A DNA stretch of 64,000 bases from Trileptium ribeirensis. Its lineage: Eukaryota > Nematoda > Enoplea > Enoplida > Thoracostomopsidae. Below, piece after piece: positions 46,461-58,700 of this stretch. The first letter of the stretch is position 1; each line of letters opens with the position of its first letter. The notes beneath the pieces are model-generated. The model was not told where the DNA came from. It searched no databases and worked only from the letters and a program-made list of their open reading frames with translations. A program made the position numbers and the translations under genes. The stretch lies in NCBI GenBank assembly GCA_030248225.1, contig JASANE010011638.1, forward strand, positions 1-64,000. The letters are read 5' to 3'.

Positions 46461-49400
46461 CAGTATAAAGTTATACAAATTATATGGAAAGTATAGGGGT
46501 TTACATACCTATAAAATAAAGGTCAACTCGGGGGACAAGAATAAACTAAAGAACACGCTATGAATTCCACACGGAATCCATATTGTTATATCGAGTGAGC
46601 GAATAAGAACTTTATATAGAGTTTATCACAAGTTTATAAGATTTTAATATAAAGTTGGCAATAAGTCATTAAAGTTTTATGTAAAATTGACATCAAATTG
46701 GTCCAAATTTGATCCTGATAAGAAAGTTTATTTTGGGCTTAATTTTAGCTCCAAAAGTAGGGCAAATCGTCGCTAAAGTGCTGACAAAGCACTTTTAATA
46801 AAATTTTAATGGTCTATAAATCAGTTTAATTGCCTAAAAGTGAGTTATTTAAGCGGTGTCGATCAAATTTTCGAGCTTCAGTCTGACTTCGGCAGCGCAG
46901 AGTTCGGTCGGTTTGTAGACCGGCTCTGCTACTCTTCAGCGTTAATTGCTGTTCTTACTTAGTAGTTTAACATCCTCTTTTGGCTTTATCGCTTTTGGTT
47001 TTGTGAATGGACGGATGAGCGATGAACGTCGAACGATAACCTTAAGAGCGAGATAGCTCAGTGACTCTTAGTGATAATTTGACATAACTTTAAAATTACT
47101 CCAGGAATTTTATTGAAACTTTACCAGCTTCTTTGTAGAAATGTGTATTGCCGAACCCAATTCTAAAATTTAGCAATATCTTGTCGGAATCATAAACCCG
47201 ACGACCCTAAAGGGGCTTGCCCCCACCTTGAGCTTAAATTTAGGATATTTTGAAATTCCCTCCAGGAATGTCGTTCAAACTTTGCTGATTATTAGTAGCA
47301 GGTCTTTTAGTTCGACCGGGTTCGTTTGCCCGGTGGCCCGAAGTGGGTACGATGCTACCTAAAAATCCAATAAGCAATAACTCAGAAATTTTGATGATTT
47401 TTACTGTACAAATGGAGACCCGTTAGGCCTTCCATTTGCGCTATTGAGCCCGGCAAAGCCCTGGCCCGTTCAAAAATTATGAAAAATATGGACCGGAGGA
47501 GCGGCAAAGCCGCTCAGGGTCTACGCAAATTTCATAGATTTCTTTTCTCCATAGATACTTTCGTAGTTAGGTTTCGGTTTAGCTTTACGATATATTTTCA
47601 TCATTATATTTCTCTTTCCTCTGTGTGTTAGCTTTCATCAATGCAGCACGAAAGCTGTCAGAGTCGCTCAACTCCAATACGCTGCCGCTGCGATCGAAAT
47701 ATCAACTTTCCTAGCGTTGATATTTATCGCTGCAAATGGCAACAATTTTGCGTATAAAATTTAGCGATATCGGGTCCCGGACCGATGGACCAATTTTTGA
47801 ATCGAAAATTTAGGTCAAACCCAGAATCCATGCAAAGTTTCACAGAGAAAGGTTGGCAAATTATTGATAAATTGTAAATTATAGGTTTGCCCCACCATTT
47901 TGATTGACTGGGCTAAGAGCCTCGGTTCGAATCAGTAATGTAAAGATATAAACCGAGTTGAATTTGATAGGAAAACTTGTTCTGTTATAACGACCACCGG
48001 ATGCAATGTTAATGGATCCGCCTCCATAAGTAGGAGCCGTCGGAAAAGCTGGATAAATTTAATAGTAGAGAGCTTTTTCCGAGAGCCCTTTTTTGTCCAA
48101 CGTACGAAAGTTTAAGTATCTTTAGGGTAGTGCCGATGACCCACAAGGCGTCGCCACTTATACGTTTAGTCTCAAATAGCTTTTTGTCTAGCTGGATATA
48201 ATTTTAACCCCTGCCCCCACTCCCTGAACTCGAGGTAACATCATACCAATCATAGTTTAAAGCTATACCATTTACTTAGAGTAACTTGATGGAGATAACT
48301 GACTTATGAAATAACCGTATTGGGACGCTCTGACACGTAGTTCGTCAGCTTAGAAGGGTTTCCCATGCCACACTTGTACCATCGCTTCGTAGCCATGATG
48401 AGCGATTTGCAAGGAATTGTAAAAAAGACTTTTACTTCGAGAAATCGAGTTAGGACATACGGATAGTTAAGAAATTAGTGAAGCAAGCTAAGAGTTTTAA
48501 CCAGTTTGAGCTCGTGAACATTAGTGATAGCCCCAGAGCGGTCCATAGTTTCGGCAGTGGTCCATTCGCAAGTTCAACCGTAGCGTGCCTCATTTTCGAG
48601 TGAAGATTCATTGAGTATCTAACTCCCAAGCCTAAGAAATTATTGGTAGGACGAACTACTAGTTTAACTAATTTCTGCCGACCTATGTAAAGCGTTTCCG
48701 CACCAAGCCGTCAATTGTCGCGACCCTGCGAGGACCCTTCTTTGCGAAGTTGGACAGTCTATTTGTATATAGTACAGTTGTGAATCCTTAGACTCGCACC
48801 AATCTTTTAAATTGATAGAGCAAATCCATAGGTCGAATTATTCAATCACCGAGTTACGTTTTTGCGATCATATCAGAATACATCACAAAAACGGGAAGAG
48901 AAGTCGACGCAACACCTCCGATCCTTCCATAAGTGCAATAAGAAGACTAATCGCTTAAGAACTCTGGAATGAAACACCTATAATCGTAAACGAACAGACG
49001 ACCGCCCAACAAATCTGCTTTAGGACTTCGAGCACTCCCAAACCACTGCTCACGAGTTTATGGCAGAGGATTTTTCTTTATCAGTCGACATTTTACGGCA
49101 GTTGTTCTGTAAGAATTTAGGTTATCATCCCGCCGAACTGAGCGCGAACTAAGGTTGTTCGTGAACCCAGACTGAAATTCAAAATTTACAATTTAGTCAT
49201 TTTCCCTGGATCCGGTTCGATCGAGCGCCTTATCGAACTGTGTAAATTTAGACAAAAGTCGTCAGCTAAAATAAAATAGCAATTTTCCCATGTTTAATAT
49301 TTACCGCGTAGCGTACACAGTTTAGCCAGTCTTTTCGTTGTAGGAATTATGTCAGGAAAATCCTGAAAATTTAGAAAATTCGGTCCCAGCTTCATTCTAC

Positions 49401-49983
49401 CGGGATCTATAAGCCACTTAGAGAATATTTGACCTGCGCATTTTGAACCTATTCTGGCGCACGAGTGTAGACAGTAAAGTGGCAGCATGTCCAATGTTTT
49501 AGGTCACAAATGAGTACAAAAGTAAGACTGAAAACACGCATTTTAGTTATTATTTCAAGGATAATTTTATAGGAACCTGGAGTTACGATTAACTTGTTAT
49601 ACTCGCATTAGCGAAAATTTTTGTACCCGGGGTTATAGTTCATTCATACGTATGCGAGGTTGAGAAAGAAAACGTTACGTAGTCATACCAATATTAGGAG
49701 TCGTACCCGTCGTAAACTCACAAACTTGCACCTATGACGGAGCCAACCTCCCTAGAGACCTTAAAGGTAGTACCACTTAGGCTACATGCGCAACCCGTGC
49801 GGCAGGATCAGAACACATCCTGTGAAGCGCTCCTGCTGCTTACTAAACTCCGTAGTCTCTAGGGACCGACCCGGAAAAGAAAAAAATTTGAACCCATTAG
49901 GTCCGTCCTCGAAGTTACGATAGCCGGGGTCGTATGGGCATTACGTTTTGGAAGGGCGTAATCCAGCAGTGTCACGTGTTACA

Positions 49984-49987
49984 CTTA
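49984..49987. other. Target-site duplication CTTA, right copy
   Basis: Directly follows the 3' LTR and matches 19541-19544. Confidence 0.85.
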
Positions 49988-50399
49988 GATATTATTATGT
50001 AGTTGTGATTTCTACACAAACTAAAGCGTGTATCAACCAACTAATACAAAAAATAATTACCTCAAATTTAGCAGGTTTATTATAACTAATTGCTTTCATA
50101 AACATATGATAACACGCAAATACTGAAAAAATATTCAAGCATGAAGGAGGCTAAAACCTACGTATATACCTGTGGTTTGTGATATGAGCCAATGGGAACC
50201 ATGCGGACATCATGGAAACTGTGGTTGCTCTCCATGAAGAGCTAGGTTCATTTACAAAAGCCCCAGAAAGTTAAAGATATTATGCAAGTTTTCAACTCCT
50301 ACAAACGTCTAAATATATAAAAAAATTGTCTAAATTATTCCTTGCGTCGGTTACAACAGAGCATACTCTTCATTTCAATTTATATTTGTGTAACCATAA

Positions 50400-51120
50400 T
50401 AAATGGCATGAATATGGTTACAAGTGCAATATAAGAAGTAATAGCACGCATAACTCGATAAACCTCGGAACAGTAGGGGAGGTAAATATACTTTACCGAG
50501 CAGTAACGTTTTCCTAACAAAATATTATGCACTTAAAAACAAGCCGCGACACCTGTAGTAAGGATCGCCGTTGACACCATAAACCTTAAACAGCATAAAA
50601 AAACTTTGAAATGCACCATAATAAGAGTTCATTATAAAAGTTACACGAAATTTGTACAAGGAACTCTTGGTAACAAAGTTAACTTGCCTCGCCCGCAAAG
50701 AGATTACTATAAGATTTTAACACAGAAAAATAAACCGTTACATAACATACTCATAAAAAATGCATGAATATGGTTACAAGTGCAATATCAGAAGTAGCAC
50801 ATAGTACACGTAACTCTATCAATCTGGAATCACAGTGGAGGTAAATATATTTTGTCGCTCAGCAACGTTTTCCTAACTAATTATTATGCATTTAAAAATA
50901 AGCCGCGACACCTGTAGTACAGACCGCCGTTACCACTATAAACCTTAAACTGCATAAAAAATTTGGAATGCAGTATAATAAGCAAGAGTAAAATTATAAA
51001 AGTTACATGAAAATTTTCAAAAGTAACTCTTGGTAACAAAGTAGAATTGCCTCGTCCGCAAGAGTGATTACTATAAGATTTTTATACAGAAAAATAAACT
51101 GTTACATAAAATACCTTCTG
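50400..51120. repeat. Tandem duplication, ~358-bp unit, two copies
   Basis: CATGAATATGGTTACAAGTG occurs at about 50407 and 50764; AAGCCGCGACACCTGTAGT at about 50541 and 50901; GATTACTATAAGATTTT at about 50701 and 51062. The spacing is 357-360 bp throughout, so two full units lie head to tail. No coding content is evident. Confidence 0.85.
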
Positions 51121-51453
51121 CAAGGCTAATAGGAGGATACGATAGTCCAGGCGTAGGCAAAGCCTGAACGACTCGATTTTTTTCAAGAAAATAATGCAGT
51201 GGAATAGCTGCGCTTGGCAATTGACTAGCGATTTCCAAATCAGACACGATTACAGATGAGTGCGACTGAAAACATGAAGTACTGTTAAATGCCCAGCGGA
51301 TCTAGTCAAACTGATATAGTTCACATTTTTTAATACACTCCCACAAGCGTATTAGTCTCTGAATAATAACAAGGTCCTGGATATCAGTATAACATACCTT
51401 GTATAAAACATCGTTGCAACCCGAAAAAATAACACATGGCGAAGAAATAAAGC

Positions 51454-51603
51454 TACCGTAATCGCTACAATTGGCTGTCGCCTTGCAAGCAAGCGAGCAA
51501 CGAGCGAACAGAAAACAAACTTTAAAAATAAAATTTTATTTTTCCACGAACAACTTTCGAACGAACAACGAGCGAGCAGCGATCAATTGTGGCGACTACT
51601 GTA
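51454..51603. mobile_element. TA-flanked MITE, copy B
   Basis: Starts TACCGTAATCGCTACAATTG and ends CAATTGTGGCGACTACTGTA, imperfect inverted repeats of about 20 bp, with an interior AAAATAAAATTTTATTTTTC like the other copies. The open minus-strand frame 51522-51824 only partly overlaps it and is not supported as a gene. Confidence 0.7.
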
Positions 51604-53569
51604 AGTAAAACATGGAAGCATGCGATAAATAATTTTATGTTTACAATTACGGATAAAAATAAATAAGATCGTTGGTGAATAGCAATAACACTGTTTTTAA
51701 TTTTTGTCTCGAACAGTTCACTAATAAACAGCGAACGATGTGTATTTATGTTAGTAACTGATATTGCCCTTCCAAAACTTCTAAAAATATTTGAAGAATA
51801 CAAACTTGATGCCTGCTGCCACACGTGAGGGAAGCAAGTTCGTAATGAGTTCTTTTTCCTCGGGTCGGACTACACTAGCTGACTGGAAAAAGTCAAATAA
51901 TATGATTAACTTTATGTACTATCGATACATACTATAAATATTAGATACACAATTTTTTGAATAACGCAAACAGTGCACAATATGTGCATACTACACTGTT
52001 TAATCGATGAAGACCAACAAGTATCATGCTCTGCCCGCAGCGCTACGATGCGCATGATTAGTTCAAAGCGTCGGGTCTACAATATGTTTACGTTAATTAA
52101 GAATTACCATTGGAACGTTCGTGTGTGTTTACGTTCGTTTGTAAAAGAACGTTCTAACCTTCGTTTGCGTTTATCTTCGTTCGCGTTTGTTTTTATGTAT
52201 TTATATTTGTCCACGATGCACTTAGATCGGTTCAATTAAAACATTCACCGCACATGTCTCAATGGGAAAACAGCTGCTACAAGCTTCCACCTGGCTTTGT
52301 TTTGTTAACTTAAGCCAAAGATTAACAATTTCTACGGGGTCAAGATAAAAGAATTCCCAATGAAACTATTTATCCTACTTACGTTTTACAAGAGAATTTC
52401 ATGAGTTTAATATTTGTGTTTTGTTTGCGTGTATTAAAACTTTATCATTGTATATACAGTATGTTTGGACCACAACTAGAGCAAAACTGTAGAAAATTTT
52501 AACCGGAATTGTAATCCAGTGGAATTTTTGGACTTTGTCGGAACCGCAACCGGAACACGATTTCACCGCAACCGGATCGCGGAATTCTGGTTACTATTTG
52601 ATGAAATTTTTACAAAACGTTTTAGACACATCTTTATACTGTACATATCTAATTTCCCGCTACATAAAAGTTAAGCATTCTTACAATTTGGTTTCCGTAC
52701 AACAAGAAATGTTTTATCAACGAGCAATGAGTTTAGCGGGCGTTATAGCCTGTTAAACGTGATGGTTTACTAAAGCATACACTGGGTATGTTGTTCATCC
52801 CACCGGAACATGCAGAAGACTAAAATTGTCATTTCTGGCTCCGAATAGTCAAATTTTTCAATATTTTCGATTTGTTTAACAGTTCTATAGGCTTTCGCTG
52901 TTGCTGAATATGTTGAACGCAATGCCATTTGTCTGCATTGTGTACGTTAATATGATATATCTCTAGCTTATCCAAACAGGTGTACGCACATCCTGGCATT
53001 TTGTCAAAAAATTTTCGTTCCCCTGGCAAAAACGGGTTCCGCCACCGTAGCAAAATTCTGAACTCTCCCTGATTCAATGGCCATGGCAAATGCTTTGTTT
53101 CATCTGAATGAACATCCCAAAGTTGACACAAAAATCAACAATAAATATTCAAAAAAGCCTGTGTGAGCTAATAATCAAATGAAAATTACATTAAAACTTG
53201 CTGATAAAGTCTATCAGAGGCGTTTTAGAAGCTTTTCTCAGAGGAATAATTGATTGTTCAACGTTTTATATTTTAAAACACTGAAATTTTGGTCTGGGAG
53301 TATAAAGTGCACAAAAATGACCACCTGTTTATAACAGTATCGCATGTAATCGTTTTTGTAATCTGTCGGAAGCGCTCAGAAAGGTCGATTCGCAGCAACA
53401 TTATAGTTAGTATCAACCTAGACCAGCCATTTTCATCACTCCGCTTCCATTCCCTTTCACTTGCTAGCCATGAAAACCATAATTTTATACCCAAATTTTG
53501 ACAAAGACATCCAAATCGTTGTAGGTCAAGGCCGCAATACTGCACATTCCTGTGTAATAAAAAATGACT

Positions 53570-54000
53570 AGCAACTTAGTGTGGCTAGTTTTTGTAATCT
53601 CCTCGTCTAACTAATACATGTTGCAACTAAATAAATACTGCTAACCAGATATTCCTTCAGTTACTTTTCCTGTCTGCAAAACTAAATTGCGATTCAATGT
53701 AAACAACTTTAGTCAACATATAACAGACAGTTTTAATGCACAGCAGTGCAGTTTGAACATTGTCATATTTATATACTATCAGTGAGGCCAAGGTTCACTC
53801 TCAAAGTGTGACTAGTTTTCATGACCTTTTAGTCCCCTGTAAGCAACTAAATACGGATAACCAGACATTTAATTCGTTATTGCACCCTTGTCTGTCAAAC
53901 TATAGCGATCTAATGTATAACTAGATGATGTATAACAAACGTTTTTATTGTATTCAATATCATTGCAGACACAGGACGATAAAGCTAGTAACTCGCAAAC
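53570..54000. repeat. Tandem duplication, ~220-bp unit, diverged
   Basis: Corresponding pieces such as GCAACTAAATA (53626 and about 53843), AACCAGATAT/AACCAGACAT and AACAGACAG/AACAAACGT follow in the same order with ~218-bp spacing. The copies are strongly diverged. Confidence 0.5.
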
Positions 54001-54109
54001 AGAGATGAAATGGAGCGACTATGGCTATTATGTGACCGTTTTGTTGCCCCAAATTCAGATATCACAGCCCCTTTAAAGTCCCACGATAGCAATTACGTAA
54101 TGCTGCCAA

Positions 54110-55110
54110 TACATTTCACCGAAATCGGGTTAATTGACCCTAAACATATTGAAGAGGCATGAAATATGCACCTCGACTCTAGATAACCAAAATCATTGTA
54201 TTCAGCATAGCAAAAACCCCTATATAGACTATATTTGATCACATGTAACAAACTACTGAAGGCCGACTGTAATCTGGAAATCGGGTTCACTGACCATAAA
54301 CCCACTGAAAAACCAGAAAAGGGGGCAACAAGTTGTGGAGACGTGAAACAAGCACGCTGGGCTCTAAATAACCAAATCATCATATTCAGCCTTCAGAAAT
54401 ATCTATACATCGTCCATTCTTGATTCCCTGCCCGCAAAACATAATCAGACAAAATGTAAACGCACATTATGAAAACATAGTTCGTCGACTGTAAAACCCT
54501 TGAAACCTAATAAAAAGGTATATGGTCAAGACGGACTCTAGATAGCAAAACCATCGTATTCAGTGTGCTTGATAACCCAATAGGCACTCATTGTAAGGTA
54601 AAACAACCATTAACACGGCGAAATTAAAATCGCTATTTATGGCAAAGGGTCGATGAACCATATTCGGACCCACAGCGGCACAGGCAGTGGTCCCAGAAGA
54701 AAGCCATAGTCAGAAAAGTTGTAGATCCCTGTATTGAGGTTCCATTTTTCTAGACCATGACTGTATGGGATGCGAAACGTATCGCGAGATGTGGGCTGCG
54801 AAACACTGGTACCCTTATGGCCAGATTTGACAGTACCCTTAAAACCCTGTTTTTTGTCATTTTTACCCTTAAGATGTGGTCGGAGCTGTTCTGATTGAGC
54901 TAAAGGTCACATAATCATCACTTCTGCTATCGAACGAAAATAATTTGTCGAAATCTGTCCAGCCGAACATGAGTTATAGATAATAGCGACACAGAAAAAA
55001 GAAATTTATATGATTTCCCCACTAGCGACCTGGCTCCGTTTCAATAACTACATCAGCTAAATATTGTTTAATAATGGATGATCTAGATTATTATCAATGC
55101 CATTCATTCT
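54110..55110. repeat. Dispersed repeat with ~172-bp tandem subunits, copy 2
   Basis: Landmarks CTCTAGATAACCAAAA, CTCTAAATAACCAAAT and CTCTAGATAGCAAAAC near 54178, 54361 and 54528 are about 170-180 bp apart, each followed by TATTCAG. The tail with GGCAAAGGGTCGATGAACCA (54641 on) and AAAGTTGTAGAT follows, as in copy 1 at 14430-15640. Confidence 0.75.
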
Positions 55111-55603
55111 GCTCCAACAATAGTTTATTACAGCCGCTTACTTTAACTTAATTATTTATAATTCGGATTTTCATGAGTCTTTATTATGTTGAAGGATTAA
55201 ACCTGTCATGAAAAAAATATTAGGTACAAGACGTCAAATTGTTAATGTGGACAACCTAGCTGACAAGACTAAACACCTGCTTGGCTTGGCATAAGGCTCA
55301 AAGAATACGAAAATGGTTTAATTTTAGATTAATTACTACAGCTTGCTTAGTATATATAACAAATAATGGATCTAAGGAAAGTATTAGTAACTTTATTTAG
55401 CAAACTTTAGAAAATTTTTCAACACTATGATCCTTATTGGAAAAAAGTTCAATTTAGAAGTTTGAATTGCAAAACTAAGGCTTTAGGTCATAAGAATCAT
55501 AATAGATATACAACTTAAACAAGTCGATGAACAAATTCAACGATATCCAACTGTAGAATCTTAAAAATATCAACAAAAAACAAAAAGTTTACAAGAATTT
55601 TAC

Positions 55604-55792
55604 CTCTTTGTCGCACACCACGCGAAATTGTGAACATTCATAGACAATATCAACGGTACCAAGATAAAGGCCGTCACGTGGAGCACGCAACCGAATCGTC
55701 ACACGGGATCCTGCTTTTAATGGCTCCATCAAACGTGCCGGAATATCTTGATAATCAGAATCGTCAAGTGTAACCAAAGAGCCGCGATATAC
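55604..55792 (-). CDS. lin-9: lin-9 homologue, Tudor-like region exon
   Basis: Acceptor AAATTGTAG (ends 55793) and donor GAG|GTAAAA (55603 down) enclose 189 nt, 63 codons, phase 0 at both ends. The product starts VYRGSLVTLDDSDYQDIPAR and continues with AGSRVTIRLRAPRDGLYLGT and VDIVYECSQFRVVCDKE. This matches the part of LIN-9 directly after the DIRP domain (FKDLP-EIP, GT-VT-RLR, DGL--G--D-V, YRV--D). Phase 0 fits the upstream DIRP exon. The conserved continuation with PDYEVLS is not in this exon and was not found downstream. Confidence 0.88.
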
Positions 55793-58700
55793 CTACAATT
55801 TGAGGATCAAAACTGTAAAAAAATCACCATAGTCCATTTGAAGCATGTAGATGATTATAAACATAAACACAATAATTATCATGTAATTATCATAATAATA
55901 GTTATCATCATTATAATATATAAATTACATAATGCTTCATTATATCACCAACCTTTAATGGGTTTGCAGTGATAACCTCCATCTGCATTCTTTGTGTTTT
56001 ACATTACAATGCAACGCTGGAATGACATAAAAATTAAATATGTTAAGCGCTGTCGCTACCGCGTTTTTGACTCTGGGATGGTCCATGGCGGGCGCGCCAA
56101 CGTTACAACCTTTCGTCATAGGTTCGCCTCAGATATCTGATCAAAAGGCAGCCACGAGCCCCTGGCTTCCTGCTAAATACATCTCTTTAGCGTTTGGAAA
56201 GGCACTGGAGGCTAGATACGAGACCTCTCTAGCTTCAATGGATGATACAACACTTCCATGCAAAATGATATGCCCGATGCATATTCTCTCTGGGTGCTGC
56301 AATCAAGGTTTTTGGGTCCACAGGTGAGTCTGGACCCAAAAAAATTTGCTGAACCCAGGGCAGTTTCGGCATCGAGACATAGCGTCTGCTAATTAATTCT
56401 AGTACAAAGTGCAGCCTTCTGCCGTTTGTGCTTACATCTGTATATAGTTGCTTGCTGCTGGTTTCACGGATGGCTCTCATCGTTTATCCTGGCTTGTGAC
56501 AGGCAGAGAATATTTTATATATTTGTAATTATGTAATGTGAAATTGCGTTTCGTAATTACGTTTCATTATTGTGTAAAATTTCGTGAAATTCTGGAGCCA
56601 AAATATGTAAGTCTGGAACAAAGCGTTTAAGATCTGGACCCAGGATCCATTTAAAAAACCTGAATTGCAATTCTTCCAAAGCCAGATACAGGGATAAGGA
56701 CTACACCATTGTTAGTGATACGACTACAGGAAAATTTGTCATTTTATCATTGATATTTACTATTATACATATTCTCAAACAGTATGAACAAAACGTGCCG
56801 TTAAAGAATAATCTATAACTGAGAATACATGACACGAACAATGTTTGACCCCTGCTATGAACACTTCATTGTTTATAACAGAGATGGGAGGATTTGGCGA
56901 ATGGTAGATTCCCAATAATGGAGACGCATACATTAATCTATTCCCCTGGACCGCAACATATATACTCGACGATAACGAGCCTTAACAAACACATCAAGGA
57001 TAACATCAATGCCTGCAAAAACACAGAAGCTCATCAACGAAATTATTAATATTGTACAACTCAACAAGTTACATTACTCGCCAGAAATGAATGTCCCAGC
57101 GGCCCGATCGACACTTCTAAAATGTTAAACTCAGAATAAATCTATTTTTGAACGAATTGTTTTTCAACGAGTCTCGAAGTAAAACTCCGTTTTGCCGTTC
57201 GGTGACGTATAGCATGTGCATCCCATGCAAACTTCTTTTCACCAATTCGACTCACGATGTTATTCAAACTACAACCAAGTACATTTGAGACATAGGAACA
57301 AAGTTACTGTCATGGCCAGAAATAAGTTAAATATTTCGATCGATTTAAATTAAACGAAATTTCGATTTTGACGTAATTACATGAATTTTAAATTTATGAA
57401 ATTTCGATTAAACAAAGTTTCACTCAAATTATGTATCTGTTTGTCAACTCATGGTTATAAAAATGACTGACTATGAATGGTTACAGTACTCACCACAATC
57501 GATTGTCTCCTTTCAAGTGATCGAGCAAGGAGCAAGCAAAAACAAACTATGAAATAAAAAATAAAATATTTTCACACGAACAAGCTGTGAGCAGCGGTCT
57601 ATAATTGTGGCGAGTACTGTATAAAATATAAACTAGTTGCTTGCCTTATTGCCAAGGTTGTGAACTTGAAGCGGTGAATATGTAATTTAGCTAGAGATAC
57701 ATTGTTCTATTGAATTTAAATTTACAAAACGTACCCTATATCAGTAATATTGCTTAAATAATTGAGGAGTTATACCCGGAATTTAGGGACTTACATTTGC
57801 AAAATTTATTTGCAAATATATAGAAGATAAACTTTGCTCTTAAGCTCCAGCGGTTGCGGAGATTTGGGTACCACGGGTCCATTCCAACCCCCGTTTTAAC
57901 CCAACCCTGCAGCACCATGCGTAGGTATACAGAAATTATATTGCTTTACAAAGTGACACCCATATAGCCAAAGAGGTCCTGGAGATATTGAAATTTTTGT
58001 TTATTTTGGATCTTATTGACCCATTACAAAACTCGTTTTGACCCAGCTCAGCAGCGTAAATAACTACAGCAGCACACCATTTGCAGGTATTTATAATATA
58101 ATATGTACTGCTCTACAAAATCAGATCAGCAACACCCATTTATAGCGCGATTACTACAAATTTTTACCTCGAGTGGAGCAATATTGCCGTTTTCGTGTAT
58201 TTTGTCTCATGGGGCCCCATCAAAACCTCCTTTTTCCCACATACCACATACTGAAAGAGCCGGATAGCATAGCATTAGTCTTACAGAGAAATGAGCCTAA
58301 TTTGACTCACATATCTATATCGGTTGTCGACATACAACAGATATAACGTGATTTTTCAGGCTCGATCGGACCTTGCGACTCGATCGGACCCCATTCTGTC
58401 GAATTTTTGGAGGGTGAAGATATTAGAATCGAGCTTCACGACTAACCAATGTGAATAAATAAAGATTTCAAGCTTTCAAATGAGCTATCGCTCTAGTCAA
58501 TCAGCTCGCCCAAAGTTCAGCTATGCGTGTCACCTAAAAACCACAATAACGAACATTGTCAAATTTCATCATTATCCAGCTAGTAAGAATTATTCTCTTC
58601 GCGCATTTCGCTCACAAAATAAATTTGTTGTTGATTAATTCTAATTTTCCCACTGAGGGAGAGGACGGGGACACCTTAGGTATTTCGATCTCAACGTGAT

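Larger units (their letters stand above)
19545..49983 (+). mobile_element. Giant Ty3/gypsy-type LTR retroelement (~30.4 kb) in a lin-9 intron
   Basis: Two long direct repeats (19545-25433 and 43797-49983) begin TG(T/C)AACAGATCC and end GTTACA, with CTTA on both outer sides. Between them, on the plus strand, are remnants of gag, an envelope-like module, protease, RT, RNase H and integrase in the Ty3/gypsy pol order, plus accessory domains. Counting one 260-bp stretch near the LTR starts gave roughly 6% mismatches, so the insertion is not recent; internal stops and deletions agree. Its length and long LTRs recall giant gypsy elements such as plant Ogre and planarian Burro, but membership of either group is not shown here. 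Confidence 0.9.
43797..49983 (+). repeat. 3' LTR, ~6.2 kb including a nested hAT-like element
   Basis: Begins TGCAACAGATCC and ends GTGTTACA, colinear with 19545-25433. Differences: the nested element at 45290-46460; about 300 bp around 44970-45280 with no counterpart on the left; absence of the left segments 21236-21715 and 24216-25183 (the latter junction is at about 49735); and a ~150-bp extra piece near 48325-48480. Confidence 0.88.
18943..55603 (-). other. lin-9: lin-9 giant intron (or introns), ~36.7 kb
   Basis: The distance between the exons at 55604-55792 and 18668-18942 is about 36.7 kb, of which 30.4 kb is one LTR retroelement inserted on the opposite strand. An unseen small exon must lie somewhere within this interval, judged by splice phase and by the absence of the conserved LIN-9 PDYEVLS-type segment in the exons found. 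Confidence 0.75.

Noticed and set aside
52829..53131. Minus-strand 100-codon frame, considered as the missing lin-9 exon
   Set aside because: It contains no PDYEVLS-like segment and no LIN-9 similarity; its His/Trp/Cys-rich composition does not fit.
56040..56327. Plus-strand 95-codon frame ending at CAG|GTGAGT, possible exon of an unrelated gene
   Set aside because: No recognised domain, no partner exon on the plus strand, and it lies in a lin-9 intron; evidence is too thin to call.
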